Origin: Actinoplanes auranticolor | Lineage (GTDB): Bacteria > Actinomycetota > Actinomycetes > Mycobacteriales > Micromonosporaceae | Direction: 5' to 3' | DNA length: 64,000 bases | NCBI RefSeq assembly: GCF_018332655.1 | Contig: NZ_BOQL01000073.1 | Location: 51,399 to 115,398 of the forward strand | Position numbers and translations under genes: made by a program | Notes under the pieces: generated by a model | What the model was told of the DNA's origin: nothing | Databases searched by the model: none | Seen by the model: the letters and a program-made list of their open reading frames with translations, nothing else | Shown: positions 10,064 to 17,660 of the stretch, piece by piece | How the letters are laid out: every line of letters starts with the position of its first letter | Position numbering within the stretch: the stretch's first letter is position 1

Positions 10064-10645
10064 TCAGATGCCGACGATCCCGGGCACGTCCTCGGTCGCC
10101 GGACGGGCGGCCAGCGGCAGCTCCCGTCCGAGGATCGCGAACGCCCGCTCGTCACCGGGGAAGATGAAGTCGCGCAGCACGTCGGAGAAGCCGAACCGCC
10201 GGTACAGCCGCCAGGCCCGCGACTTCTCCTCGTCGGCCTCGGGGGTGGACAGCAGCACGGTGGCGCCGTCGGCCATCGACAGCAGCGCGCGCAGCTGCCG
10301 GGCGCCGATGCCGTGGCCCTGCGCGCTGGGCTTGACGTGCAGCTCGACCACCTCGAAGCAGTCACCGAGCCAGTGCCGGCGGGCGGGCTCGTCGAGGGCG
10401 GAACGCACCTGGTCGTGCCACCACTGCCCGGGCCCGGACACGTAGCCGTAGCCGAAGCCCGCGAGGTGGCCGTCGGTGGTGAGGGTGGCGACAGCCCGGA
10501 AGCCGGCCCGGCGGACGTGGGCACCGATGTAGCCACGCCGGGTCTGCAGCAGCTCGGCGCGGTAGCCCATCGCCTCGCCGTACACGCTGACCACGTCGTC
10601 CAGCCGCCGGAGCATGTCGTCCGGCTGCCAAGGAACGAGCCTCAT
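10064..10645 (-). CDS. GNAT-family N-acetyltransferase
   Basis: A 193-residue GNAT protein. The acetyl-CoA-binding block is VVELHVKPSAQGHGIGARQL (V-x-x-x-x-Q-x-x-G-x-G), followed by a typical C-terminal RRFGFSDVLRDFIFPGDE. It overlaps the upstream oxygenase by 4 nt (ATGA) and precedes cruF by 2 nt, so it belongs to the carotenoid operon by position. Its acceptor is unknown; a role in acylating the pigment is not supported by the family and should not be assumed. Confidence 0.85.
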   Translation of the reverse strand: MRLVPWQPDDMLRRLDDVVSVYGEAMGYRAELLQTRRGYIGAHVRRAGFRAVATLTTDGHLAGFGYGYVSGPGQWWHDQVRSALDEPARRHWLGDCFEVVELHVKPSAQGHGIGARQLRALLSMADGATVLLSTPEADEEKSRAWRLYRRFGFSDVLRDFIFPGDERAFAILGRELPLAARPATEDVPGIVGI

Positions 10646-11367
10646 CGCTCTCCTTCTCGCCAGCCCACATCTTGCCAGCCCAGTACGGCCTTGTCGCCAC
10701 TGATGCCGCGCACCGCGAACCGGGCGAAGAGCTCCTCGGCGTACCAGCGGGCGGCCGGGGTGCGGGTGATCACGGCGCGGTGCTCCGGCTGACGGTACGC
10801 GAACGCGGTCAGGTCCGCCTCGGTGCGCCAGACGCTGACCGTGCCCTGCCAGCCGACCGGCGCCTCCCCGATGCCGAACCGGGCCAGCAGGCCGGGCGCC
10901 GCGGCGAGCTCGCGGGCCACCGGCGGCACGGCCCGCCAGAACGTCAGGGCCCGCGCCGGGCGCAACCTGGCCCGGGTCAGCGCCAGCACCGGGGCATCGG
11001 TGCGCCCGCCGGAGGGCGCGCCGAACGGGGTCTGCCCGGACCACTGCCCGCGGCTGGTCAGCGGGGTCAGCTCGACCCGGGCCGACCCTTCGGCCAGCGC
11101 GTCCCAGGCGGCGCCGACCGCCCCGAGCTCCCCGCCGGCCGGATCGTCCCAGGCCACCACGGCGACGTACCGGGTCAGGTCGGCATCGCCCGGCCCGAAG
11201 CCGGTCCCGGTCCCGGTGCCGAGCAGCTTGCCGAACCGCACGCCGGGCAGCGCGCGCAGCCGCCGCGGATCGAGCGCCATGCGCAGCAGCGCGCGGCCCA
11301 GCCTTCGGCGCGGAACCCGCCACACGTGCAGGGTGACCAGTGGCGGGACGTCATTCATGGAGGCCAC
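10642..11367 (-). CDS. Spheroidene monooxygenase-like (CrtA-like) protein
   Basis: A roughly 240-residue protein resembling CrtA-type carotenoid oxygenases: an N-terminal VTLHVWRVPRRRLGRAL, a FGKLLGTGTGTGFGPGDADL segment, and the C-terminal FAYRQPEHRAVITRTPAARW followed by YAEELFARFAV, close to the CrtA pattern AYR-x-PEHR...W-x-xELFARF. It would add oxygen to an acyclic carotenoid end. GTG at 11365-11367 sits 1 nt after the CGNR gene stop; an ATG at 11356-11358 is an alternative. The assignment rests on motif memory and operon context. Confidence 0.6.
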   Translation of the reverse strand: MASMNDVPPLVTLHVWRVPRRRLGRALLRMALDPRRLRALPGVRFGKLLGTGTGTGFGPGDADLTRYVAVVAWDDPAGGELGAVGAAWDALAEGSARVELTPLTSRGQWSGQTPFGAPSGGRTDAPVLALTRARLRPARALTFWRAVPPVARELAAAPGLLARFGIGEAPVGWQGTVSVWRTEADLTAFAYRQPEHRAVITRTPAARWYAEELFARFAVRGISGDKAVLGWQDVGWREGER

Positions 11368-11368
11368 G

Positions 11369-11938
11369 CTACGTCGCCGGCGGCTCCGCTGCCTGCGGGC
11401 CCCGTCGCCGGCTGGTCCGGGCGGTGTAGGCGCGGCGCATCTTGACGTGGTTGCCGCAGCCGGCCATCGAGCACCAGCGGCGTACCCGGTTGCGGGAGTC
11501 GTCGTAGAACGCCCAGCGGCAGGTGTCGCGCTCGCAGACTTTGAGCCGGGTCCACGTACCGTCCTCGGTGCTCTGCCGGACCGCGTCGATCAGCCCGGCC
11601 AGGGCCCGGTCGAACGCCGGTCCGCCGGCGGCGACCAGCTGGTATCCGTCGGTAGTGAAGGCCGGCCGCACGGGTGGCAGGGCCTGGTTGAGCGCTGCCA
11701 GCGCCGCCGGATCCGCCGGGTGCCCGGCGTGGGTGCGCAGGACCGTCCGCAGACCCTCCCGGACGGTGACGGCGGTGGCGAGATCCGCCGGGCGCACCCG
11801 CGCGCCCTCGGCAAGCAGCTGCCGCTGCGCGAGCCACTCCCGCAGCTGCTCGGGCGTGGTCAGCTCCTCCGCGCCGACCTGCGGCTCGTACGTGTTGACG
11901 AAGTCGCGCACCAGCCGGACGGCTCCCGTTGCGGGCAC
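11369..11938 (-). CDS. CGNR zinc-finger / ABATE-domain regulator-like protein
   Basis: A 189-residue protein: an N-terminal ABATE domain (LVRDFVNTYEPQ...) and a C-terminal CGNR zinc finger, with Cys residues in KVCERDTCRWAFYDDSRN and RRWCSMAGCGNHVKMRRAY. CGNR proteins are thought to be DNA-binding regulators. The GTG start has a strong AGGAGG upstream. It is divergent from the Bcr/CflA exporter and head of the leftward carotenoid gene string, so it may control either or both; inverted repeats in the shared intergenic region are candidate operators. Confidence 0.87.
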   Translation of the reverse strand: MPATGAVRLVRDFVNTYEPQVGAEELTTPEQLREWLAQRQLLAEGARVRPADLATAVTVREGLRTVLRTHAGHPADPAALAALNQALPPVRPAFTTDGYQLVAAGGPAFDRALAGLIDAVRQSTEDGTWTRLKVCERDTCRWAFYDDSRNRVRRWCSMAGCGNHVKMRRAYTARTSRRRGPQAAEPPAT

Positions 11939-11957
11939 CGGCCACCTCCTCCTGATT

Positions 11958-12041
11958 CACACCAGCGTAACGCCTTGACAGGTGTGGCCGCCGTTGGCGA
12001 GGGTCGAGAGAGGTACACCAACCAAACGCTTACGGTGGTGT
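11958..12041. promoter_or_regulatory. Divergent control region with two inverted repeats
   Basis: Between the CGNR gene and the exporter there are two nested-looking inverted repeats with related arms: CACACC-N17-GGTGTG (11958-11986) and ACACCA-N15-TGGTGT (12015-12041). A TTGACA hexamer (11975-11980) lies inside the first, reading toward the exporter; no convincing -10 follows at 17 nt. The shared CACACC/ACACCA arm suggests two operators for one dimeric regulator, plausibly the CGNR protein. Confidence 0.45.
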
Positions 12042-12054
12042 GAAGGAGGGCGCG

Positions 12055-13263
12055 ATGACGGCGCTGCCCGTACTGGTGCTGGGGTTGCTGGCGGCCCTCG
12101 GCCCGCTCTCGATCGACCTGTACCTGCCGGCGTTCCCGGCCCTGCGCCAGGACCTGCACACCTCGGACGCGGCGGTGCAGTTCACGCTCGCGGGCATGAC
12201 CCTCGGCCTGGCGCTGGGGCAGGCGGTGGTGGGCGCGTGGAGCGACCGGGTGGGCCGGCGTACGCCGCTGCTGCTGTCCACTGTGCTGCACCTGCTGGCG
12301 ACGATCGGCTGTGCCCTCGCCCCCTCGGTCGAGGTGCTGGCCGCCTGCCGGTTCGTCCAGGGCGTGGGCGCGGCCGGCAGCGCGGTGCTGGTGCTGGCGA
12401 TCGTCCGGGACGTCGCCGACGGCCGGGCCCTGGTCGTGCTGCTGTCCCGGGTCACCCTCGTGGAGACCGTCGCACCCCTGCTGGCCCCGGTCGCTGGCGC
12501 GGAACTGCTGCCACTGGTCGGCTGGCGGGGCATCTTCGATGTGCTCGCCGCCGGCTCGGCTCTGTTGCTGGTCGCGGCGCTGCTGGTCGTTCCCGAGACC
12601 GCGAGGCGCCCGCCCGAACCGGTGCGCCTGCGGGCCCGGCTGCGCGCGGTCACTGTCGACCGTGACTTCCGGCTGGCCACGGTGAGCGGCAGCATGACGT
12701 TCGCGGGCGTCTACGCCTACGTCGCCGCGTCACCGGCGCTCCTGCAGGAGGTGTACGGCCTGAGCCCCCGCGCGTACGCGGTCGTCTTCCTGCTCAACTC
12801 CCTGGGCCTGGTGGCCGGAGTCCAGCTCAGCTCGGTGCTCGCCCGCCGCGCCCGCCCGGCTCAGGTGCTGGCCGGCTGCACGGCGGTGACCCTGGTGGCC
12901 GCCGCCGCGATCGTGCCGCTGCAGTGGACGAACGCCGGACTCCCCGGCCTGCTGCCCTGTCTGTGGCTGTTCGTGGCCGGCTGCGGAGGCTGCTTCGCCA
13001 CCGCGGCCGGTCTGGCCCTGCACGGTCAGGGCGCCCAGTCCGGCACCGCGACCTCGGTCTACGGGTTCGCCACCTTCGCGGCGGCCGGCCTGGTCTCCCC
13101 GCTGGCCGGCCTGGCCGGGATCACCGACGCGACCCCGGTGGCCGTCGTCCTGCTCGCCACCTCCGCCGTCTCCCTGGCCGCGGGCGGCATGCTGCTGCGG
13201 GCCGGCGCCGCTCAGGCCACCTCGGTCGCGGTGCCGCCGGTGACGCGCAGCAGCTCGGCATAG
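12055..13263 (+). CDS. MFS multidrug transporter, Bcr/CflA subfamily
   Basis: A 402-residue, 12-helix major facilitator of the Bcr/CflA type. The first helix ends in ALGPLSIDLYLPAFP, the subfamily hallmark, and the loop 2-3 motif is GAWSDRVGRRTPLL. It should export hydrophobic drugs in exchange for protons. ATG at 12055 is preferred over an in-frame GTG 15 nt upstream because AAGGAGG (12043-12049) is correctly spaced. Its 3' end overlaps the convergent YbaK-like gene by 52 bp. Confidence 0.92.
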   Translation: MTALPVLVLGLLAALGPLSIDLYLPAFPALRQDLHTSDAAVQFTLAGMTLGLALGQAVVGAWSDRVGRRTPLLLSTVLHLLATIGCALAPSVEVLAACRFVQGVGAAGSAVLVLAIVRDVADGRALVVLLSRVTLVETVAPLLAPVAGAELLPLVGWRGIFDVLAAGSALLLVAALLVVPETARRPPEPVRLRARLRAVTVDRDFRLATVSGSMTFAGVYAYVAASPALLQEVYGLSPRAYAVVFLLNSLGLVAGVQLSSVLARRARPAQVLAGCTAVTLVAAAAIVPLQWTNAGLPGLLPCLWLFVAGCGGCFATAAGLALHGQGAQSGTATSVYGFATFAAAGLVSPLAGLAGITDATPVAVVLLATSAVSLAAGGMLLRAGAAQATSVAVPPVTRSSSA

Positions 13264-13700
13264 GTGATCGGGAAGACCACCTGCGGTACGCCACCCGCCG
13301 CCCAGATCTCCGGATACTGCGCCAGCGCGGTGTCGACCAGGGTCCGCACCGGCTTCGGGTGCCCGAGCGGGGCGACCCCGCCGATCGCCTGCCCGGTGTG
13401 CGCGCGGACGAACTCGGGAGTGGCCCGCCCGAGCTTGGCCACCCCCAGCGCGGCGGCCACCTTCCTGGTGTCGACCCGGTGCGCGCCCGAGGTGAGCACG
13501 AGCAGCGGCTCCCCGTCCGCATCGAAGATCAGCGAATTGGCGATCTGCCCCACCTCGACCCCGAGGGCGGCGGCTGCGGCAGCGGCGGTGTGCACGCCCT
13601 CGTCGAACACCACCATCCGCGGCGTCCCGCCGTCGTGGGTACGGGCATCGGCGTTCTCCAGGGCGGCCTGCACGGCCAGCACGTTGGGGTGGCTCACCAT
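13212..13700 (-). CDS. YbaK/ProX-type aminoacyl-tRNA deacylase domain protein
   Basis: A 162-residue free-standing YbaK/EbsC-family editing domain. Recognisable blocks are GVEVGQIANSLIFDADGEP, VLTSGAHRVDTRKVAAALGV (Lys expected in catalysis), and TGQAIGGVAPLGHPKP (the GxxPxG loop). Such proteins hydrolyse mischarged tRNA such as Cys- or Ala-tRNAPro. Start ATG at 13698-13700. The last 52 bp overlap the exporter gene tail to tail, so both C-termini are encoded by opposite strands of the same DNA. Confidence 0.93.
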   Translation of the reverse strand: MVSHPNVLAVQAALENADARTHDGGTPRMVVFDEGVHTAAAAAAALGVEVGQIANSLIFDADGEPLLVLTSGAHRVDTRKVAAALGVAKLGRATPEFVRAHTGQAIGGVAPLGHPKPVRTLVDTALAQYPEIWAAGGVPQVVFPITYAELLRVTGGTATEVA

Positions 13701-13711
13701 CGGCCCATTGT

Positions 13712-15067
13712 TCACCAGCTGAACCGTTCCCGATGCAGGTGGGCGGCGGGGACCCCGACCGCGCGGGCCGCCGCTCGTACCGCGTCCGTCCACCGGTCCG
13801 GGCCGCACAGGTACAGGTCGTGCTCGGCGATGTCCGGGGCGATCTCCCGCAGCGCCTCCGCGTCCGGGTAGTCCGCGTACTCCACCGGCAGCCACGACGT
13901 CGGGTGGGCGCGCGGCCCGATCAGCGGGACCAGCCGGACGCCGCGGCGCTGGGCCAGCCACTCGATCTCGTCCAGGAACGCCACCTCGGCGGCGTGCCGG
14001 GCGCGGTAGACCAGCGTCGCCTGGCCGTGGCCGTACGGCAGGTCCCAGAGCAGCGCGAGCAGCGGCGTGATGCCCACGCCGCAGGCCAGCATCGTCACCG
14101 GCCCGCCGCGGTACGACTCCGCGGTCAGCCGCCCGTACGGCCCCTCGATGAGCACGCGGGTCCCGGGCGCGAGCGTGGCCACCCGGGCGCTGCCGTCGCC
14201 GAGGCCCTTGACGGTGATCCGCAACTGGTCGCCGCGGGGTGGCCCGGACAGCGAGAACGGATTGCCCCGTGACCAGCCGCGGCCGTCCAGGAAGCGCCAG
14301 ACGAAGAACTGCCCGGCCCGCACCGGCAGCCGGTCGAGCCGGCGACCGTGCAGGTAGACCGAGACCAGGCCGTGGGCCTCGGGGACCACGTGGTCGACCC
14401 GCAGGCGGTGCCGGGCCGTGCGCCACAACGGCATGCCGAGCCGGAAGACCAGCACGCTGCCGGCGGCGGCCGCGTAGAGCGCACACCAGTACGCGCGCGC
14501 GGCCGGGCTGGCGGTGAAGTCCCGGCCCGCCGCCAGCTCGTGCGGCAGCGCCAGGCCGACGCCCAGGTACGCGTACAGGTGCAGGAGATGCCAGGACTCG
14601 TAGCGCAAGCGGCGCCGGGCCGCGCGTACCGATGTCACCACCACCAGGACCAGGGCGAGCAGCGCGACCACCGCCAGCAGCATGCCGGGATCGCCGGCGA
14701 CGAAGGCGGCGAAGCTGCGGCCCGGAGCGCGGCTCCAGGTCGCCAGCACGACGTGCGCGAGCAGCAGCTGGAACGAGGCGAAGCCGGTGCGGCGATGCCA
14801 GCGGGCCAGGGTGTCCTGGCCGAAGGCCCGCTCCACCAGCGGGATCCGGGCCATCAGCAGGACCTGCAGGAACAGCAGATCGGCCGACCACAGCGCGGCC
14901 AGCCGGCCCGCCGCGCCCGTCGCGGACCGGCCCCCGGCGGTCAGGTCGCTGACGCCGCTGCGGGCCCACAGGACGGTGACGACCACCAGGCTCAACCCGG
15001 CCGTGGCTCGCGCGAAGGGCCCCCACCAGCGCGGAGTGGGGGAGACGCGGGGGCGCACGGACGTCAA
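13712..15067 (-). CDS. Ferric reductase-like transmembrane oxidoreductase
   Basis: A 451-residue flavocytochrome. The N-terminal half has five or six hydrophobic segments of the ferric-reductase-like fold with paired His (RWHRRTGFAS, LLAHVVLA, SWHLLHLYAY) likely binding haem. The C-terminal half is a ferredoxin-reductase module: FAD motif (WSRGNPFSLSGPPRGDQL), phosphate-binding GPYGRLTAE, NAD(P) motif MLACGVGITPLLALL and C-terminal LYLCGPDRWTDAV. It would move electrons from NAD(P)H across the membrane. It ends 11 nt upstream of the YbaK gene start, so the two may be co-transcribed. Confidence 0.9.
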   Translation of the reverse strand: MTSVRPRVSPTPRWWGPFARATAGLSLVVVTVLWARSGVSDLTAGGRSATGAAGRLAALWSADLLFLQVLLMARIPLVERAFGQDTLARWHRRTGFASFQLLLAHVVLATWSRAPGRSFAAFVAGDPGMLLAVVALLALVLVVVTSVRAARRRLRYESWHLLHLYAYLGVGLALPHELAAGRDFTASPAARAYWCALYAAAAGSVLVFRLGMPLWRTARHRLRVDHVVPEAHGLVSVYLHGRRLDRLPVRAGQFFVWRFLDGRGWSRGNPFSLSGPPRGDQLRITVKGLGDGSARVATLAPGTRVLIEGPYGRLTAESYRGGPVTMLACGVGITPLLALLWDLPYGHGQATLVYRARHAAEVAFLDEIEWLAQRRGVRLVPLIGPRAHPTSWLPVEYADYPDAEALREIAPDIAEHDLYLCGPDRWTDAVRAAARAVGVPAAHLHRERFSW

Positions 15068-15132
15068 CGTACAAACGGTTCAGCCCGGTGGGCAGGGGTT
15101 AGTGAGAAGGCCGACGATGGCCCGGATATCCG

Positions 15133-15948
15133 TTATCCGGCGGCTCGCACACCCACCGCCGCGGCGCTGGCCTCCCACAGCCGGGCGGCCACCGCGGGGT
15201 CGGCGGCCACCGTGTCCGGCCGGGTCACCTTGTGGCCCACGTAGTAGGCCCCGTCGGCGACCTCCGCGGTGCTCAGCCAGGTCAGCAGCTCACCGGCCTG
15301 CTCGGGGGTGGTCAGGAACGGGGCGAACCGGTAGAAGAACCGGGTCGCCGCGCCGACGCCGAAGTTGCTGCGCACCACACCCGGGTGGAACGACACCGAG
15401 GTGATCTCCGGCCAGCGCCGGGCCGCCTCCGCGGCGAACAGGATGTTCGCGGCCTTGCTGGCCCCGTAGGCGCGCCAGGAGCTGTACTTGCCGGGCGAGC
15501 CGGTGAAGTCCTCCGGGTCCAGCCGGGCGCGCTGGTGGGCCCGCGACGCCGTGTTGACCACCCGGCCACCGTCGAGCGCTCCGCGCAGCAGGTGGGTGAG
15601 CAGGAAGGGCGCCAGGTGGTTGCCCTGGATGGTGGCCTCGAAACCGTCCGCGGTGCGGACATAGGACTCCACCATGCCGCCGGCATTGTTGGCCAGGACG
15701 TCGATCTTCGGGTACGCGGCCAGCAGCTCGGCGGCCAGCTCCCGGACCTCGTCCAGCACGTTGAAGTCGGCGCGGAACTCGTCCGGCTCGGGCCCGGTGG
15801 CGGCGGCCCGTACGGCGGCCATCGCGGCCCCCAGCCGGCGGGGATCGCGGCCCACCACGACCACCTGCTCGCCCCGCGCGGCAAGTTGGCGGGCGGCGGC
15901 CAGGCCCACCCCTGAGCTGGCGCCGGTGATCACAAACGTGCGTGGCAT
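15133..15948 (-). CDS. Short-chain dehydrogenase/reductase (retinol dehydrogenase-like)
   Basis: A 271-residue SDR. N-terminal cofactor motif TGASSGVGLAAARQLA with RDPRRL after beta-2 suggests NADP preference; NNAGG is present, catalytic Ser lies near VVNTASRAHQ, and the YGASKAANILFAAE block provides Tyr-x-x-x-Lys. The C-terminal VSFHPGVVRSNFG is typical of the retinol-dehydrogenase-like group. The ATG at 15946-15948 has GAGGAG at proper spacing. Substrate unknown. Confidence 0.92.
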   Translation of the reverse strand: MPRTFVITGASSGVGLAAARQLAARGEQVVVVGRDPRRLGAAMAAVRAAATGPEPDEFRADFNVLDEVRELAAELLAAYPKIDVLANNAGGMVESYVRTADGFEATIQGNHLAPFLLTHLLRGALDGGRVVNTASRAHQRARLDPEDFTGSPGKYSSWRAYGASKAANILFAAEAARRWPEITSVSFHPGVVRSNFGVGAATRFFYRFAPFLTTPEQAGELLTWLSTAEVADGAYYVGHKVTRPDTVAADPAVAARLWEASAAAVGVRAAG

Positions 15949-16021
15949 GTGTCGCTCCTCATGGCTGCGCTGTCCCACCCATCGTGCATCCTCCGACCGG
16001 CGGAGCCGGACGGGGTTCCGG

Positions 16022-16420
16022 TCAGTGCAGCCGCGCCGCCCCGTACAGGTGAGCAAAGATGATCTGATCGACCGGGGAGACCCGGTGACGATCGGCATGG
16101 GTGAGCCAGACGATCTCCTCGATCTCACTGTCGGGCCGCAGCACGCCCCGATAATCGGCGGTGTAGCAGGTCATCCGGACAATCGTCCCGGCGGAGTGCC
16201 CATGGGCCGGAGCCTGAAAGGTCCCGACATGCTCGGCGCTGTCGGGAGCGATGGTGACGCTGAGTTCCTCCCGGATCTCACGGACCAGGGTGTCGATGTC
16301 GCTCTCGCCGGGCTCCCGCTTGCCGCCGGGGAGGTAGTAGACGTCCTTGCCGCGTGAGCGGGAGCTGAGGATCGCGCCGTTCTCGATGCGGATCCACGCG
16401 ATCTTGTCGATGACGGTCAT
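16022..16420 (-). CDS. NUDIX hydrolase
   Basis: A 132-residue NUDIX protein. The box GGKREPGESDIDTLVREIRE with the following ELSV matches G-x5-E-x7-RE-x2-EE-x-G except that the last Gly is not conserved and one acidic residue is shifted (REIREELSV). The remainder is a single alpha/beta/alpha fold with no additional domain. It cleaves a nucleoside diphosphate linked to a moiety that cannot be predicted. Confidence 0.9.
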   Translation of the reverse strand: MTVIDKIAWIRIENGAILSSRSRGKDVYYLPGGKREPGESDIDTLVREIREELSVTIAPDSAEHVGTFQAPAHGHSAGTIVRMTCYTADYRGVLRPDSEIEEIVWLTHADRHRVSPVDQIIFAHLYGAARLH

Positions 16421-16738
16421 GGTGGCTGCTCTCCGGGACTATGTCCGTGGTGGCGCTGGTGTGCGTTGGGCCGGGTGGTCGCTCGGCCCGGCGGCCGTGG
16501 ACGACGGTAGCGCCGGCGTGGTCAGCGATCCTGGGCGGTGTCGATGGGCTCGTCGCCACGGTGCGGGGTGTCGGCTTGGGTGTCGTGGTCGCCCGCTCGG
16601 CTTGCCTGTCCGGCTGCCCGGCTTGGCCTCAGCGCGCCCGTTCTGACCAGCGTGTCCACACCTCCACAGGCCACCCCGGCGAAGGTGATCTCCACCTCCG
16701 CCGACCACCCCGCCGGAGCCCTCGCGTGTGTTGCGTTT
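16421..16738. other. Intergenic region without a supported gene
   Basis: This stretch separates the NUDIX gene from the mutasome promoter. Short open frames exist on both strands, including 80 codons on the minus strand (16522-16764), but none has a recognisable domain, a convincing ribosome-binding site or protein-like composition. It may hold the NUDIX promoter. Confidence 0.5.
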
Positions 16739-16761
16739 TTGTCGTACCCGGGGTGTACTCT
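16739..16761 (+). promoter_or_regulatory. PafBC (RecA-independent) DNA-damage promoter of the mutasome
   Basis: TTGTCG (16739-16744), exactly 11 nt, then TACTCT (16756-16761) fits the RecA-NDp/PafBC-dependent promoter pattern TTGTCR...TANNNT known from mycobacteria. A preceding T-run (TTTTT) and the following TACCC are shared with the dinB promoter at 27578. Transcription would begin near 16768, immediately before the LexA box. Confidence 0.75.
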
Positions 16762-16773
16762 CATTCTTAGTTA

Positions 16774-16785
16774 GAACGAGTGTTC
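16774..16785. promoter_or_regulatory. LexA (SOS) box
   Basis: GAACGAGTGTTC, continuing to GTTCGA, is the GAAC-N4-GTTC palindrome of actinobacterial/Gram-positive LexA boxes (CGAAC-N4-GTTCG type with one mismatch in the outer base). It sits about 12 bp downstream of the PafBC-type -10, where bound LexA would block initiation. Another GTTCGAAC palindrome follows at 16791-16798. Confidence 0.75.
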
Positions 16786-16831
16786 GATTGGTTCGAACTC
16801 CTGTGCCAGTAAAACACTCGGCCTGACTACT

Positions 16832-17026
16832 CGGGAGCCGCGTTCGCGGCGGGGCTCCCGGATGCGGCGCCCGCGAAGTGCCGCATGCGAGGTCCGGGCA
16901 TTCGCGGGTCCGGACCGGCACAAAGGCAGGACCGTCGTCCGCTGTTCTCGACCCCCGAGCGGCGGGCGACGGACCCGCCGGCAAGTCCGGCCGGGTGTGG
17001 TGTGGGGAAGCTTCACACCCGGCCGG
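16832..17026 (+). ncRNA. Structured leader (or small RNA) downstream of the SOS/PafBC promoter
   Basis: The roughly 340-nt untranslated stretch before the HEPN gene contains strong inverted repeats. An 8-bp stem lies at 16832-16839/16853-16860. ATGCGGC (16862-16868) pairs with GCCGCAT (16880-16886), and CCCGCGAA (16870-16877) with TTCGCGGG (16901-16908); because these interleave, they could be alternatives or a pseudoknot. GGTCCG (16891-16896) pairs with CGGACC (16911-16916). A perfect 13-bp stem (16987-16999/17014-17026) lies last. No known RNA family was recognised. It could be an attenuator-like leader or an independent damage-induced RNA ending at the last hairpin. Confidence 0.45.
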
Positions 17027-17108
17027 CTGCCATAACCGCTGTGCTCTTCCTCTTGCAGCGGATCGGTTCGACCAGCACGTCGGATGCGACACACGCGAGG
17101 AGACGACC

Positions 17109-17660
17109 ATGGTGAGCAATCAGGCCCACCCGGTGCCCACTCTGAGACCGCCGAGCGCCTTCCCGGGCCCGATCCCGGGCCAGGCGGCGAGTCCCGGTCC
17201 ACTGGCACACGCGCCCACGGCGGCAGCCCAGGCGGCGCCCACCGTGCCGGCCAACCTGCTGCCGAACCGCACCCCGGCCCAGCTGCTCGCCATCGCCCGC
17301 CAGGGCCTGGCGGAAGCGGCCGGCACCCGCCCGGACGGCCTGCGCTATGCGGCGGCCCACCTCGCGGCACTGCGCGCAGCCGCAGCGGTCCTCGCCGCCC
17401 GCGCCAGGCCGGCCGCGCCGACGAAGCGCAGCCGGGTGACGAGCGCCTGGTCCCTCCTGGTCCTGGTGGCGCCCGAGTTCGGCGACTGGGCCAGCTACTT
17501 CGCCCTGGGCGCGACCAAGCGGGCCGCGGCCGAAGCGGGCATTCCCCGCGTGGTCAGCTCTCGCGAGGCGGACGACCTGCTGCGCGCAGCGGAGCACTTC
17601 GTCTCCCTGGTCGAGTCCACCCTGGGCGTGGCCTACCAGCCGACCCTCGAAGCCGCCTAA
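17109..17660 (+). CDS. SAV_6107-type HEPN-domain protein of the mutasome operon
   Basis: A 183-residue protein with a Pro/Ala-rich first 55 residues and a helical HEPN-like domain: TPAQLLAIARQGLAEAA, LRYAAAHLAALRAAAAVLAA, SRVTSAWSLLVLVAPEFGDW and SREADDLLRAAEHFVSLVES. This family sits upstream of imuA'-imuB-dnaE2 in many actinobacteria. No R-x4-6-H RNase motif typical of toxin HEPNs is evident. The ATG at 17109 has GAGGAGA in good position; longer in-frame open sequence upstream is leader RNA. First gene after the damage promoter; molecular role unknown. Confidence 0.85.
   Translation: MVSNQAHPVPTLRPPSAFPGPIPGQAASPGPLAHAPTAAAQAAPTVPANLLPNRTPAQLLAIARQGLAEAAGTRPDGLRYAAAHLAALRAAAAVLAARARPAAPTKRSRVTSAWSLLVLVAPEFGDWASYFALGATKRAAAEAGIPRVVSSREADDLLRAAEHFVSLVESTLGVAYQPTLEAA

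Noticed and set aside
10064..10645. GNAT protein as a carotenoid acyltransferase
   Set aside because: GNAT enzymes acetylate amines in nearly all known cases; operon position alone does not support pigment acylation.
16522..16764. 80-codon minus-strand frame upstream of the mutasome promoter
   Set aside because: It would overlap the PafBC-type promoter, lacks a ribosome-binding site and matches no family I recognise.
16791..16798. GTTCGAAC resembling a tRNA T-loop
   Set aside because: Flanking bases do not form a T-stem and no acceptor or anticodon arm is found; it is better read as part of the LexA-site region. No tRNA or rRNA gene was found in the window.
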